Of a DNA stretch of 64,000 bases, positions 55,661-64,000 are shown in pieces. Under the pieces are notes generated by a model. It made no database searches, was not told the origin of the DNA, and worked only from the letters and a program-made list of their open reading frames with translations. The stretch's first letter is position 1; each line of letters begins with the position of its first letter. Location: the NCBI GenBank assembly GCA_944739405.2, contig OX123191.2:8598830-8662829 (forward strand), given 5' to 3'. Source of the stretch: Euclidia mi. Taxonomy: Eukaryota; Arthropoda; Insecta; Lepidoptera; Erebidae. Made by a program: the position numbers and the translations under genes.

Positions 55661-55664
55661 ATAA

Positions 55665-55871
55665 ACTAGAGGATGCCAGCAGCTACGACTGCAATTTTTT
55701 TAATTTACCCGTTTTGGCCGATCCCGTGGGCATTTCGGGAAATCTCTTCTTAGTGCACCCCTACGGTCCCCAAGGAACACACATGCCAAATTGCAGCTTC
55801 CTGCGCCCAATAGTTTCGGCTGTAGCGTGTCTGTCAATCAGTCAGTAACGCAAGGATTTTATATATTAAGA
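55665..55871 (-). mobile_element. Mini-Helitron, 207 bp, minus orientation
   Basis: Its TC end is at 55,871 and its CTAGT end at 55,665. Shares AAATTGCAGCTTCC-type and GTCAGTAACGCAAGGATTTT complements with 49,699-50,116. Confidence 0.78.
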
Positions 55872-57473
55872 AGATACCAGCTTTTGACGTATGCTGATTT
55901 ATGTGTTTATTTGCAATTTGTTCCAATTGTTTTGGGGTCATTCATGCATTGTAACGTGATTTGACTCAGCAGTGATTACATAACAACATGATATTTAACA
56001 TGTGTGCGGTTACACCCTACTTGTCATTTTGTTTTGGAGGCTAAATTTGAAAATTGAAATTAATGGCTAATAAGCCATTAATTTCAATTTTCAAGTCTTA
56101 AGTAGGTACGTAACTAAATAAATGGCAATAGGTTGTGTGATAGCTATCATGTTAATTGAAAAGTGATATTATTATTTTTTGTTATAATGTATATCTTCAT
56201 ATTTAACTATGCAGACAGTACTGTGTTGCTGGGTAGTTTGTTGTGCTGCTTCTTCTTCCTAGCGAAAACACATAGGAAGCGGTGAAGGGTTGGGCTTTTT
56301 GGGGGACTGTCTATTGTAAAATTTAACGTTCAGAAAGAGCTGTTACCAGTCAATTTTGAATAAAAGATTTTGATTTTGACTATTATTTTTAGAGTTGGAG
56401 TTATGTGTGATGAGGAGGCAGGCGCAATAAAGTATATTGTCAGACTTAGTTTAGACATCAGCCAAAATGCCAAATCATCTCATCAGCTGTAAATGACAGA
56501 CTATCCCCGTTGCTCATTCAAGAGAATACAAAATATGTATTTTCATATGCTCCATACAAAATAATAATTATATCAGTCATGTATTGTCTTTAAGTCCATG
56601 GATAGATCGAATATTAAAACCGACCATTAGATAATAAGTGTTCTATCAACATCGATAGTGGTATGATTTCTGTGCACACTATTCGCATAAACATAACATA
56701 ATATCATGCCTTTTTACTACCAATTAACTTGAAAATATGACCCTATGCTTGAATAAAATACAACAAAGTGATGAATAAAATGTGACTACGGCTCGTCGCC
56801 CCTCCGTCAACTCTATAGATACTGATCTATTCCCAAAACTAGGGTGGCAAACGAGGTGATGCATCACATTACATTATTATCCGGGAATACGTTAAATATG
56901 GAACATGAACCGACCTTTTTTCCATGTTTCTGCGATAAGATAATTTATAAAAGCCCTTAAAAGTGGTACAAAACGCTGAGTATTACGTTTAAACGAGCAT
57001 TTTTTATTAATATGTATGAATTTAAAAACGATAAAAGCGTACAATAGCGCTAGTCGAATCTATTAGCAGTTAGAGAGAACTGAGGTCCCAGTTTAGTATC
57101 TAGGATGGCACTGATATGGTAGCCATGTATAATGGTTTCCGATTAAATTTGGTATTGCCTTAAATTATATATATAGGCTTTAGGCTTTCCAAATGTGAGA
57201 GTTATTTTATCTGCATGTTCGACTAAATCATTAAACCGTTGGTTAAGCAAAATAGGTTTGAATTTAAAGATATCCAAGACTATATATATCTATATATATA
57301 TATATATCGACATAGTAAGGCAAGTAATTCGTATCGTATTTATTACAACTTATACTTACATATACTACTTACTTACTTACTTTTACTTTGACTTTTTTGG
57401 CCTGGCTTTATGAATAACATCCAGATGAAGTGATTAATTTATCATATTGTTTAAGCAATTTAGTAATTATATA
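55872..57473. other. Mostly unassigned DNA with small features
   Basis: Contains a perfect 22-bp hairpin (56,047-56,094), a LINE-like tail with GATTTTGATTTTGAC at 56,365-56,380, a MITE-like region (56,510-56,635, CTCCATACAAAATA, GGATAGATCGAATATT) related to 41,136-41,273, and a TA microsatellite at 57,278-57,308. No coding feature. Confidence 0.45.
56047..56094. repeat. Perfect 22-bp hairpin, 4-nt loop
   Basis: Arms 56,047-56,068 and 56,073-56,094 are exact reverse complements with loop AATA. The stem is AT-rich (TTGAAAATTGAAATTAATGG...). It could be a fold-back mutation or a transcribed hairpin. Confidence 0.9.
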
Positions 57474-57842
57474 TGACGGCGCACTGATTATTTAAGAATG
57501 ATTTTAAGGTTTAATTTAACCATAAAAGTTGTCTTTAGAAATTGTTACTTAATTTACCGATGGTTGTAATCGATTACTCGATTAGTAGTAAAATAAATTG
57601 AGAGCGGGTAACCCCGAATAGAGTAGTAGGTGGCGCCAAACGCGGTGACAGTCGTCCATTACTCTGACAGCTGTTGCACCGGGCGGGCACGTGCTAAACT
57701 ATTGGCTCATAAATTAATAATCGTGTTTCATCCTCAATATTTTATTGTATTTCGTGCTAAATTGTTATAAATTCGAGCAATACAGCGTGTACAAGTAAAG
57801 TGGTGCTTTTATTTTGAATCTCTTGCCACCATTGCGCCCACA

Positions 57843-58115
57843 ATGGAGAAAACCTACGAAGACTGCTCCGAGAGCCATCCTGACGCTTCCACATCAGAAT
57901 TGGGATGGGACCACAACGACCCACGTGTTCAAAATGAAGACGCTAGTAACGAAATATTGCTGGGCCTGTTGGAACTACAAAATCGCAATTTTCTGACGCT
58001 GATGCAAGCCATGAAAATACCTACTACATCGTCGTATGGCCTTTGTTTACCGGACTTCGATCCTGAGCAACAAGATATGGATGCACGTGCTTGGGTGACG
58101 ACTGCAGACATGTGA
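57843..58115 (+). pseudogene. Gypsy-type gag N-terminus, truncated by TGA (unit 1)
   Basis: 90 codons from ATG at the end of the LTR-like leader: MEKTYEDCSESHPDASTSEL, then EILLGLLELQNRNFLTLMQA and LCLPDFDPEQQDMDARAWVT to TGA. LPxFDP...DARAW resembles the start of the capsid region of Gypsy-type Gag. After the TGA the same frame continues a further 15 codons or so (LKIKSRIAPRL) before homology between units ends at 58,150, so this looks like a nonsense mutation or deletion in a longer gag. The same TGA is in unit 2. Confidence 0.65.
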
Positions 58116-58579
58116 TTGAAGATCAAGAGCCGCATTGCGCCCCGCTTGTGTAGTTCTGATTTGATATATGTTCACTAAAATTGTTAGATACCTCTGGTTT
58201 CTGTGTCGTATGACAAGAGCGTGTTGCGAGAATCTGAAAGTACTCATAGACTGTCGATTGATTATCTCAGGACTGTAGTCGTTGCCTCTATGTAGCCAAA
58301 GGAAATCAGTTTGTCCGAAAGTAGCTTATCAGTTCTCGCCATGTTCGCATTAGTTTTTAGTTTTTGTCAAATCCAGTTTTGACATAGCTCATTGAGAATA
58401 TGGATGGGAGTTACGTTCTGTGCAGTTGTGAAGTTGTAAATGAATTTGATAATCGCTTAAAATTTACGAAGTGCGGACGTTGAATTAGTCTGAAAGAACG
58501 GATACTCTATGTAGTGGGTATACAATGAGGCGAATCTTTGAAATACTAATGGTAGATTTATTTCCTTTTTGGGTAATCC

Positions 58580-59042
58580 TGGTGGCTAGCGCGGCCTGAT
58601 GGTCGGCGCGGCCTCGTAGCTGGCGCGTCCTGGTGGCTGGCGTGGCCTAGTGGCCGGCGTGGCCTGGAGGCCGGCGCGGCATGGTGGCCGGCGCGGCATG
58701 GTGGCTGGCGCGGCATGGTGGCTGGGGCGGCATGGTGGCCGGCGCGGCCTGACGGACGGCGCGGCCTGGAGGCCGGCGCGGCCTGGAGGCTGGCACTGTG
58801 TGGTGTGTGGCGCGCGGCCCGTGTGTGGTGCGCGGCCCGTGTGTTGAGCGCGGCCCGTGTGTTGAGCGCGGCCCGTGTGTGGCGCGCGGCCCGTGTGTGG
58901 CTCGCGGCCCGTGTGTGGCGCGCGGCCTGTGTGTGGCGCGCGGCCCGTGTGTGGCGCGCGGCCCGTGTGTGGCGCGCGGCCCGTGTGTGCTGCGCGGCCC
59001 GTGTGTGGTGCGCGGCCCGTGTGTGGCGTGCGGCCTGTGTGA
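58580..59042 (+). repeat. Two GC-rich minisatellites (17- and 18-bp units)
   Basis: 58,580-58,796: variants of GGTGGCCGGCGCGGCCT. 58,797-59,042: about 13 variants of GTGTGTGGCGCGCGGCCC. Absent from unit 2. The long frames across them on the plus strand are repeat artefacts. Confidence 0.92.
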
Positions 59043-59347
59043 GGCCTGTATGTGGCTTTGAGGAGCCTAGTAATTGGTATAGCTAAAGCCTATCTGGCCG
59101 AAACTGGCAATGAAAGTGAAGGTAGTTTATTAAAGGAATTAGGTTAGAAGATGTAGAGTCCAAAGAACTTAGCTTAAATGTTTTTACTTTGTTTGAAATA
59201 AAATCTTGAGAGATACCGCGATTGTGAAATGTCGGTTTTACTTTGAGTTTCCTGATTATTCATTTTGATACTGAAATTTTGTGCCAGAGGATCGGAGCAT
59301 AACTGACGATCTTGAAGAGAGTGAAGAGATAGACAAACCTGGTTTAA

Positions 59348-59548
59348 GATTACTTTGTTAAGGACCCCTATAAGATAATTGAGCTGTTGGATGGTGATAG
59401 GTACCTGCTTAAGGCTCTTAACTCTAATAGAACTTATAAGTATGCACATGATTGTGTTCATAATATGCCCGAATGTTACGTTCCATTAGAGTTAACTGGC
59501 GCACTAGAACCAGTAGTAGAATGTGCCGATGACGGCGCACGTGATTAA
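59348..59548 (+). pseudogene. Gypsy-type pol C-terminus relic
   Basis: Open reading to TAA at 59,546-59,548: FVKDPYKIIELLDGDRYLLK, ALNSNRTYKYAHDCVHNMP. This layout (GPY-like, then DRY, then KTYRYAHD) is the region after the integrase core in Gypsy pol. Protease, RT and integrase core are gone. It shows that unit 1 derives from a full Gypsy-type element. Confidence 0.6.
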
Positions 59549-59618
59549 TTTGATTTCTATTTTGTGTAAGTGTAAACAATAAGCAGCTAACAAATGACGT
59601 GACTTGACCGACGAGCCT

Positions 59619-59985
59619 GTGTGGCACCGACAAGACTGTGTGGCACCAACGAGCCTGTGTGGCACCAACGAGCTTGTGTGGCACCAACGAGCTTGTGTGG
59701 CACCAACGAGCCTGTGTGGCACCAACGAGCCTGTGTGGCACCGACAAGCCTGTGTGGCACCGACAAGCCTGTGTGGCACCGACAAGCCTGTGTGGCACCG
59801 ACAAGCCTGTGTGGCACCGACAAGCCTGTGTGGCAATGACTGGCCTGTGTGGCATTGACTGGCCTGTGTGGCATTGACTGACTGGCCTGTGTGGCATTGA
59901 CTGACTGGCCTGTGTGGAATTGACTGACTGGCCTGTGTGGCATTGACTGACTGGCCTGTGTGGCACTTACAAGTCTGTGTGACAT
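59619..59985 (+). repeat. 19-bp minisatellite (unit 1)
   Basis: About 12 units of GACAAGCCTGTGTGGCACC with GAG and AAC variants, followed by several 19- and 23-bp variants of GGCATTGACTGGCCTGTGT. Open in several frames because 19 is coprime to 3 and the unit lacks stops; not coding. Confidence 0.93.
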
Positions 59986-60605
59986 CGCCTAGGTTGTAGA
60001 CGTTAACCGATGTAAATGATTTAGTTGATTTTGTCCCTTCAGTGTGTGTGTATTGTTTGATGATACAATCAACGAATTTAAATTTGACATGTAAAATGTA
60101 TTCCGTGTAAAACGAATAGTTAATCATAATTGATTTATTGGTCAGGAAGGCCAAGACGAGTGTGGAGTAAATCACTATCTGTTATTTACAGGCGAGAACG
60201 TTACACACGAGGACGTGTGAAAACGCAGGACGGCCGTGACGGCGCACTGATTATTTAAGAATGATTTTAAGGTTTAATTTAACCATAAAAGTTGTCTTTA
60301 GAAATTGTTACTTAATTTACCGATGGTTGTAATCGATTACTCGATTAGTAGTAAAATAAATTGAGAGCGGGTAACCCCGAATAGAGTAGTAGGTGGCGCC
60401 AAACGCGGTGACAGTCGTCCATTACTCTGACAGCTGTTGCACCGGGCGGGCACGTGCTAAACTATTGGCTCATAAATTAATAATCGTGTTTCAGCCTCAA
60501 TATTTTATTGTATTTCGTGCTAAATTGTTATAAATTCGAGCAATACAGCGTGTACAAGTAAAGTGGTGCTTTTATTTTGAATCTCTTGCCGCCATTGCGC
60601 CCACA

Positions 60606-60878
60606 ATGGAGAAAACCTACGAAGACTGCTCCGAGAGCCATCCTGACGCTTCCACATCAGAATTGGGATGGGACCACAACGACCCACGTGTTCAAAATGA
60701 AGACGCTAGTAACGAAATATTGCTGGGCCTGTTGGAACTACAAAATCGCAATTTTCTGACGCTGATGCAAGCCATGAAAATACCTACTACATCGTCGTAT
60801 GGCCTTTGTTTACCGGACTTCGATCCTGAGCAACAAGATATAGATGCACGTGCTTGGGTGACGACTGCAGACATGTGA
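60606..60878 (+). pseudogene. Gypsy-type gag N-terminus, truncated by TGA (unit 2)
   Basis: Same 90 codons as 57,843-58,115 with one replacement (Met to Ile in the EQQDMDAR block) and the identical TGA. Confidence 0.65.
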
Positions 60879-61436
60879 TTGAAGATCAAGAGCCGCATTG
60901 CGCCCCGCTTGTGGTCGCACTAATGCGTATCGTTTCCTGAGATGATATTGTGCAATGCAGTGTGCACAAAGGCGCGAGCGAAGGCGACTGCTAACGCTGC
61001 TATGTTGGTGAATCGACTGAGCCTGCAACTACAACCGTGGTGAGCGTATATTGTCTGATTATTTTTTATTGGTACTGCCAATTTTGTTTAGTGACGCTAG
61101 TTGTGAAAAATTACGTGTTTAATCTTGCAAATGTCGTAATCGTTGTGGTGATATCGCCATCACATCGTACCGAGTGTTGTAGGTTCGATTCCTACACGAG
61201 ACACTGAAATGTGAAACCATTTGACCTTTGGCGTATTTTATGCTAGCGCGTGGTTGTTTGACTACCACAGTGACCTATCTATAGCGTAGATATCGAACGG
61301 AGGTTTTGAGTTTGATACGCCGGTTAAAAAGAAAGCGATTATTTTTATTTCTACATGCGAGGGTGGCTTCCGCTCACGAACCTTGTGATCATCGTTCTTC
61401 CTTTATGGACTGTATCAATAACGAGAGTGAGCGTAC

Positions 61437-61800
61437 CGACAAGCCTGTGTTGCACCAACGAGCCTGTGTGGCACCAACGAGCCTGTGTGGCACCAACGAG
61501 CTTGTGTGGCACCAACGAGCCTGTGTGGCACCAACGAGCCTGTGTGGCACCGACAAGCCTGTGTGGCACCGACAAGCCTGTGTGGCACCGACAAGCCTGT
61601 GTGGCACCGACAAGCCTGTGTGGCACCGACAAGCCTGTGTGGCACCGACAAGCCTGTGTGGCAATGACTGGCCTGTGTGGCATTGACTGGCCTGTGTGGC
61701 ATTGACTGGCCTGTGTGGCATTGACTGACTGGCCTGTGTGGAATTGACTGACTGGCCTGTGTGGCATTGACTGACTGGCCTGTGTGGCACTTACCAGTCT
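61437..61800 (+). repeat. 19-bp minisatellite (unit 2)
   Basis: Same units and same order of variants as 59,619-59,985, with a different copy number in each block. Confidence 0.92.
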
Positions 61801-62060
61801 GTGTGACATCGCCTAGGTTGTAGACGTTAACCGATGTAAATGATTTAGTTGATTTTGTCCCTTCAGTGTGTGTGTATTGTTTGATGATACAATCAACGAA
61901 TTTAAATTTGACATGTAAAATGTATTCCGTGTAAAACGAATAGTTAATCATAATTGATTTATTGGTCAGGAAGGCCAAGACGAGTGTGGAGTAAATCACT
62001 ATCTGTTATTCACAGGCGAGAACGTTACACACGAGGACGTGTGAAAACGCAGGACGGCCG

Positions 62061-62481
62061 TGACGGCGCACTGATTATTTAAGAATGATTTTAAGGTTTA
62101 ATTTAACCATAAAAGTTGTCTTTAGAAATTGTTACTTAATTTACCGATGGTTGTAATCGATTACTCGATTAGTAGTAAAATAAATTGAGAGCGGGTAACC
62201 CCGAATAGAGTAGTAGGTGGCGCCAAACGCGGTGACAGTCGTCCATTACTCTGACAGCTGTTGCACCGGGCGGGCACGTGCTAAACTATTGGCTCATAAA
62301 TTAATAATCGTGTTTCATCCTCAATATTTTATTGTATTTCGTGCTAAATTGTTATAAATTCGAGCAATACAGCGTGTACAAGTAAAGTGGTGCTTTTATT
62401 TTGAATCTCTTGCCGCCATTGCGCCCACAATGGAGAAAACCTACGAAGACTGCTCCGAGAGCCCTCCTGACGCTTCCACAT
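62061..62481 (+). mobile_element. Tandem LTR-like unit 3, truncated in gag
   Basis: TGACGGCGCACTG leader again, ATG of gag at 62,430, then cut after CGCTTCCACAT where ATATATATTGACTAGTC begins. Confidence 0.85.
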
Positions 62482-62527
62482 ATATATATTGACTAGTCAT
62501 TATGTATAATTTTATATTAATGACGAC

Positions 62528-62780
62528 CAGTTGGCGCCGTGGGAGTGTAAGCGACTGCTACGCCGAAGGTCGCGGGTTCGATTCCCGCTCAAGTCAAATA
62601 TTTGTGTGCATGAACATGGATGTTTGTCTTGGTCTGGGTGTTTTTATGTATAATATGTATGTATTTACAAAAAAGAAAAAAGTGTATAATAATATGTATG
62701 TCTATCCATTGTCTAGTACCCAAAGTATAAGCTCTGCTTAGTTTGGGACTAGATGCTGTTGTGTGTACGTGGTGAAATAT
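62528..62780 (+). mobile_element. SINE family 6, plus orientation, well preserved
   Basis: tRNA-like head GGCGCCGTGGGAGTGTAAGC with B box GGTTCGATTCC at about 62,576, body TGTTTGTCTTGGTCTGGGTG and tail TTAGTTTGGGACTAGATGC. Confidence 0.85.
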
Positions 62781-62784
62781 TTAT

Positions 62785-63040
62785 CGTTAGGCATATATTC
62801 TGTACGTTAATACATATATCTAAGCCAGAAACGTTCACAATACTGTGACAGCCGGTGTCATGCCAAGCTGTCATCACTACCGTTGCCAAGGTCTTCTGAC
62901 GTCTACACGACAAACTATCCGGTCATCAAACACAATAATTTATTAGCAAAGAGGTTTGAAGACTATTTTATTATTTGGAAATGAGTTTTTAGTTCGATGA
63001 CGTATACACTCTGTCAAGTGTTCGCCAAATTCACCAGTCA
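62785..63040. other. No recognisable feature
   Basis: Unassigned; moderately AT-rich. Confidence 0.4.
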
Positions 63041-63046
63041 TTGACA

Positions 63047-63118
63047 ACAAGGCGATGGCCGTGCGGATAACACATTCCGTTCACGTTCTGAAGGCGTGGG
63101 TTCGAATCCTAGTCATAA
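63047..63118 (+). repeat. tRNA-Leu-like sequence (SINE head or tRNA relic)
   Basis: GGCGATGGCCGTGCGGATAA, GTTCACGTTCTG and GGCGTGGGTTCGAATCC follow the order of tRNA-Leu D-arm, anticodon region and T-arm, but arm pairing is poor and no long variable arm is convincing. Not called as a functional tRNA gene. Confidence 0.5.
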
Positions 63119-63119
63119 C

Positions 63120-63619
63120 TGTTATGTGGATTATGGTTTTTATGAAATTTGGAAAATGTTTATGAATATTTGGCAAATATTTAAAAGATTATTTAAATAT
63201 TTCGAGTAAAAATTAGAAAATTCTAGAAACTTCAGGAAGGAATGGAAAGGTTAAAAAGAGACAGGAGATGGAAAAACAATTGAATAACGAAAAGACAATC
63301 GAAATTAGTAGATCTAGAACATTCTTAGGGGTATATAAGGCGGTGTAGACGCGCAAAGCGCCAGTTTAAGTTGAAAAGTGGTAAAGTGAAGAAGAAAAGG
63401 AAGAAAGAAGAAGTAGTAAAATAAAGTGAAAGTGAAGGTATAGTGCAGTAAAGTGCAGTGAAGAAGTGCAGTGAAGTGCAGTGAAAAGTGCAGTGCAAAA
63501 GACGTTTGTGTTGGTGCTGTCCGCGTCGAAATTAAACGGCGCGTCGTGTGTGAAGTCGAATAAAGTGTCATCAGTGCTACTCGGTGTTTCCTTCCAATCC
63601 CGTTACCCCGTCCGTAACA
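63120..63619 (+). mobile_element. 5' LTR, 500 bp (TGTTA...TAACA)
   Basis: Starts TGTTATGTGG and ends CGTAACA. TATATAA at 63,332-63,338 and AATAAA at 63,559-63,564 mark promoter and polyadenylation signals. Between them the plus strand is purine-rich (63,372-63,500) with several AAGTGCAGTG repeats. The left boundary is chosen from the TGTTA/TAACA symmetry; the 3' LTR lies outside the window, so no target duplication can be checked. Confidence 0.78.
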
Positions 63620-63621
63620 AT

Positions 63622-63640
63622 TGGTGTCAGAAGTGGGATT
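63622..63640 (+). promoter_or_regulatory. Primer-binding site, tRNA-Leu type
   Basis: TGGTGTCAGAAGTGGGATT begins two bases after the LTR. It is complementary to the 3' end of common eukaryotic tRNA-Leu sequences (…AATCCCACTTCTGACACCA, from memory). Minus-strand DNA synthesis of the element would start here. Confidence 0.75.
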
Positions 63641-63653
63641 GGAAGGATTAAGG

Positions 63654-64000
63654 ATGCCAGTCATGCCAAGGGAAGGGCCTACGACACGTGCGAGGGCTGC
63701 CGCTCAAGAACAAGGCGACTCTAATCCAGAAGTTGTGGGCAGGGAAGCTCCTTCGCAAGGAGGTGGCTACGAAGGAGGAGTATTTACGTCCGCAAGCGCA
63801 GCTAACCCGCTATCTCTGGCAGACCTCGCTGCACTATTCCAACAGTCGCTTCAGGAAAACTCGCAGCGACTCGAATCTCGACTCGACGAAAACTCGCAGC
63901 GACTCGAGCAAAACTCGCAGCAGCTACAATCTCAGCTTAGCGAGATAATGGAGAGCCAGAATGAGATTCGCCATTATATATCGGAGAACGCTCGTAAGAT
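63654..64000 (+). CDS. LTR-retrotransposon Gag, N-terminal part (runs off window)
   Basis: The ATG at 63,654 is the first after the primer-binding site; a second Met follows three codons later. The frame stays open for 115 codons to the window edge: MPVMPREGPTTRARAAAQEQ, a Gly-rich linker, ANPLSLADLAALFQQSL, then a repetitive Gln/Glu/Leu-rich stretch (QENSQRLESRLDE, NSQRLEQNSQQLQ) predicted to form a coiled coil before RHYISENARK. Gag proteins assemble the particle that packages element RNA. The coiled coil before the capsid domain and the LTR/PBS context support the call, though no capsid or zinc-knuckle motif falls inside the window. No stops or frameshifts, so this may be a young, complete element. 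Superfamily (Gypsy more likely than Pao) is not proven. Confidence 0.75.
   Translation, partial: MPVMPREGPTTRARAAAQEQGDSNPEVVGREAPSQGGGYEGGVFTSASAANPLSLADLAALFQQSLQENSQRLESRLDENSQRLEQNSQQLQSQLSEIMESQNEIRHYISENARK

Larger units (their letters stand above)
57474..60236 (+). mobile_element. Tandem LTR-like unit 1 (2,763 bp)
   Basis: Begins TGACGGCGCACTGATTATTT, with homology to units 2 and 3 starting exactly at TG. Contents: LTR-like leader of about 365 bp, gag start (57,843-58,115), a region unique to this unit with GC-rich minisatellites, a pol C-terminus relic (59,348-59,548), a 19-bp minisatellite, and a shared 3' segment ending GGACGGCCG. The first 675 bp differ from unit 2 at only about three positions. 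The LTR 3' boundary cannot be fixed because shared sequence continues into gag. Confidence 0.75.
60237..62060 (+). mobile_element. Tandem LTR-like unit 2 (1,824 bp)
   Basis: Same leader and gag fragment as unit 1, and the same minisatellite (61,437-61,800) and 3' segment. The interior 60,913-61,430 is unrelated to unit 1, with a tRNA-like AGGTTCGATTCCTACACGAG at 61,183. Units 1 and 2 therefore carry different internal replacements between identical ends. Confidence 0.75.

Noticed and set aside
58650..59086. Cys/Val/Arg-rich and similar frames in the minisatellites (also 59,424-60,175 and 61,306-61,999)
   Set aside because: Repeat translations in several frames on both strands; not genes.
63688..63948. 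86-codon frame at the right edge
   Set aside because: Out-of-frame shadow of the gag reading that begins at 63,654.
1..64000. CRISPR arrays, operons, toxin-antitoxin or phage-like systems
   Set aside because: No direct repeat/spacer pattern or clustered intact genes; all tandem repeats here are satellites or minisatellites in an animal genome.

Overview
The window looks like nuclear DNA of a lepidopteran insect (moth or butterfly). The evidence is the AT-rich composition, the dense load of tRNA-derived SINEs of a type common in Lepidoptera (tRNA-like head with an intact B box, a conserved body and a tail near CCGAAGGGGTAGGCAGAGG), many Helitron ends, and Jockey/CR1/RTE-type LINE fragments. 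I found no host protein-coding gene, no functional tRNA or rRNA gene and no CRISPR array. Almost everything recognisable is transposable-element material, mostly broken, so this reads as an intergenic or heterochromatin-like TE graveyard with a few young insertions. Naming the order is an inference; no species is claimed.

Layout. 1-556: 10-bp satellite abutting a BEL/Pao protease-region pseudogene (560-1,170). 1.4-3.8 kb: LINE 3' ends and SINEs. 4,311-5,877: a solo LTR with a 4-bp target duplication and a nested inverted-repeat element. 6-17 kb: mostly unassignable AT-rich DNA with scattered SINEs, a 5'-truncated RTE copy with 15-bp target duplications, and a SINE inserted in another SINE. 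17.0-19.0 kb: a Jockey-type reverse-transcriptase (RT) pseudogene on the minus strand. 19-28 kb: SINEs, small Helitrons, and a hAT-like element inserted in a LINE tail. 28.2-45.2 kb: a duplicated block. Copy 1 carries a near full-length CR1-group LINE (29.1-34.2 kb) and a Jockey LINE (34.9-37.3 kb). Copy 2 lacks both but carries a 1.1-kb hAT-like element, a 138-bp MITE and two related 8-bp-TSD elements in opposite orientation. Each copy supplies the empty site for the other's insertions. 45.8-50.1 kb: inverted SINE pair, a Helitron helicase C-terminal relic, a 120-bp tandem repeat and two head-to-tail mini-Helitrons. 50.6-53.8 kb: a composite Helitron-like repeat with a long AAAAT microsatellite and an RTE insertion. 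53.8-55.6 kb: an RTE RT with a single nonsense codon. 57.5-62.5 kb: three LTR-like units in tandem with gag fragments and GC-rich minisatellites. 63.1-64.0 kb: 5' LTR, tRNA-Leu-type primer-binding site and gag start of an LTR retrotransposon that runs off the window and may be intact.

How it fits together: the window is a stratified record of insertions rather than a set of cooperating genes. Target-site duplications and the empty sites in the duplicated block give an unusually firm order of events. The only open coding sequence that looks potentially functional is the gag start at the right edge.
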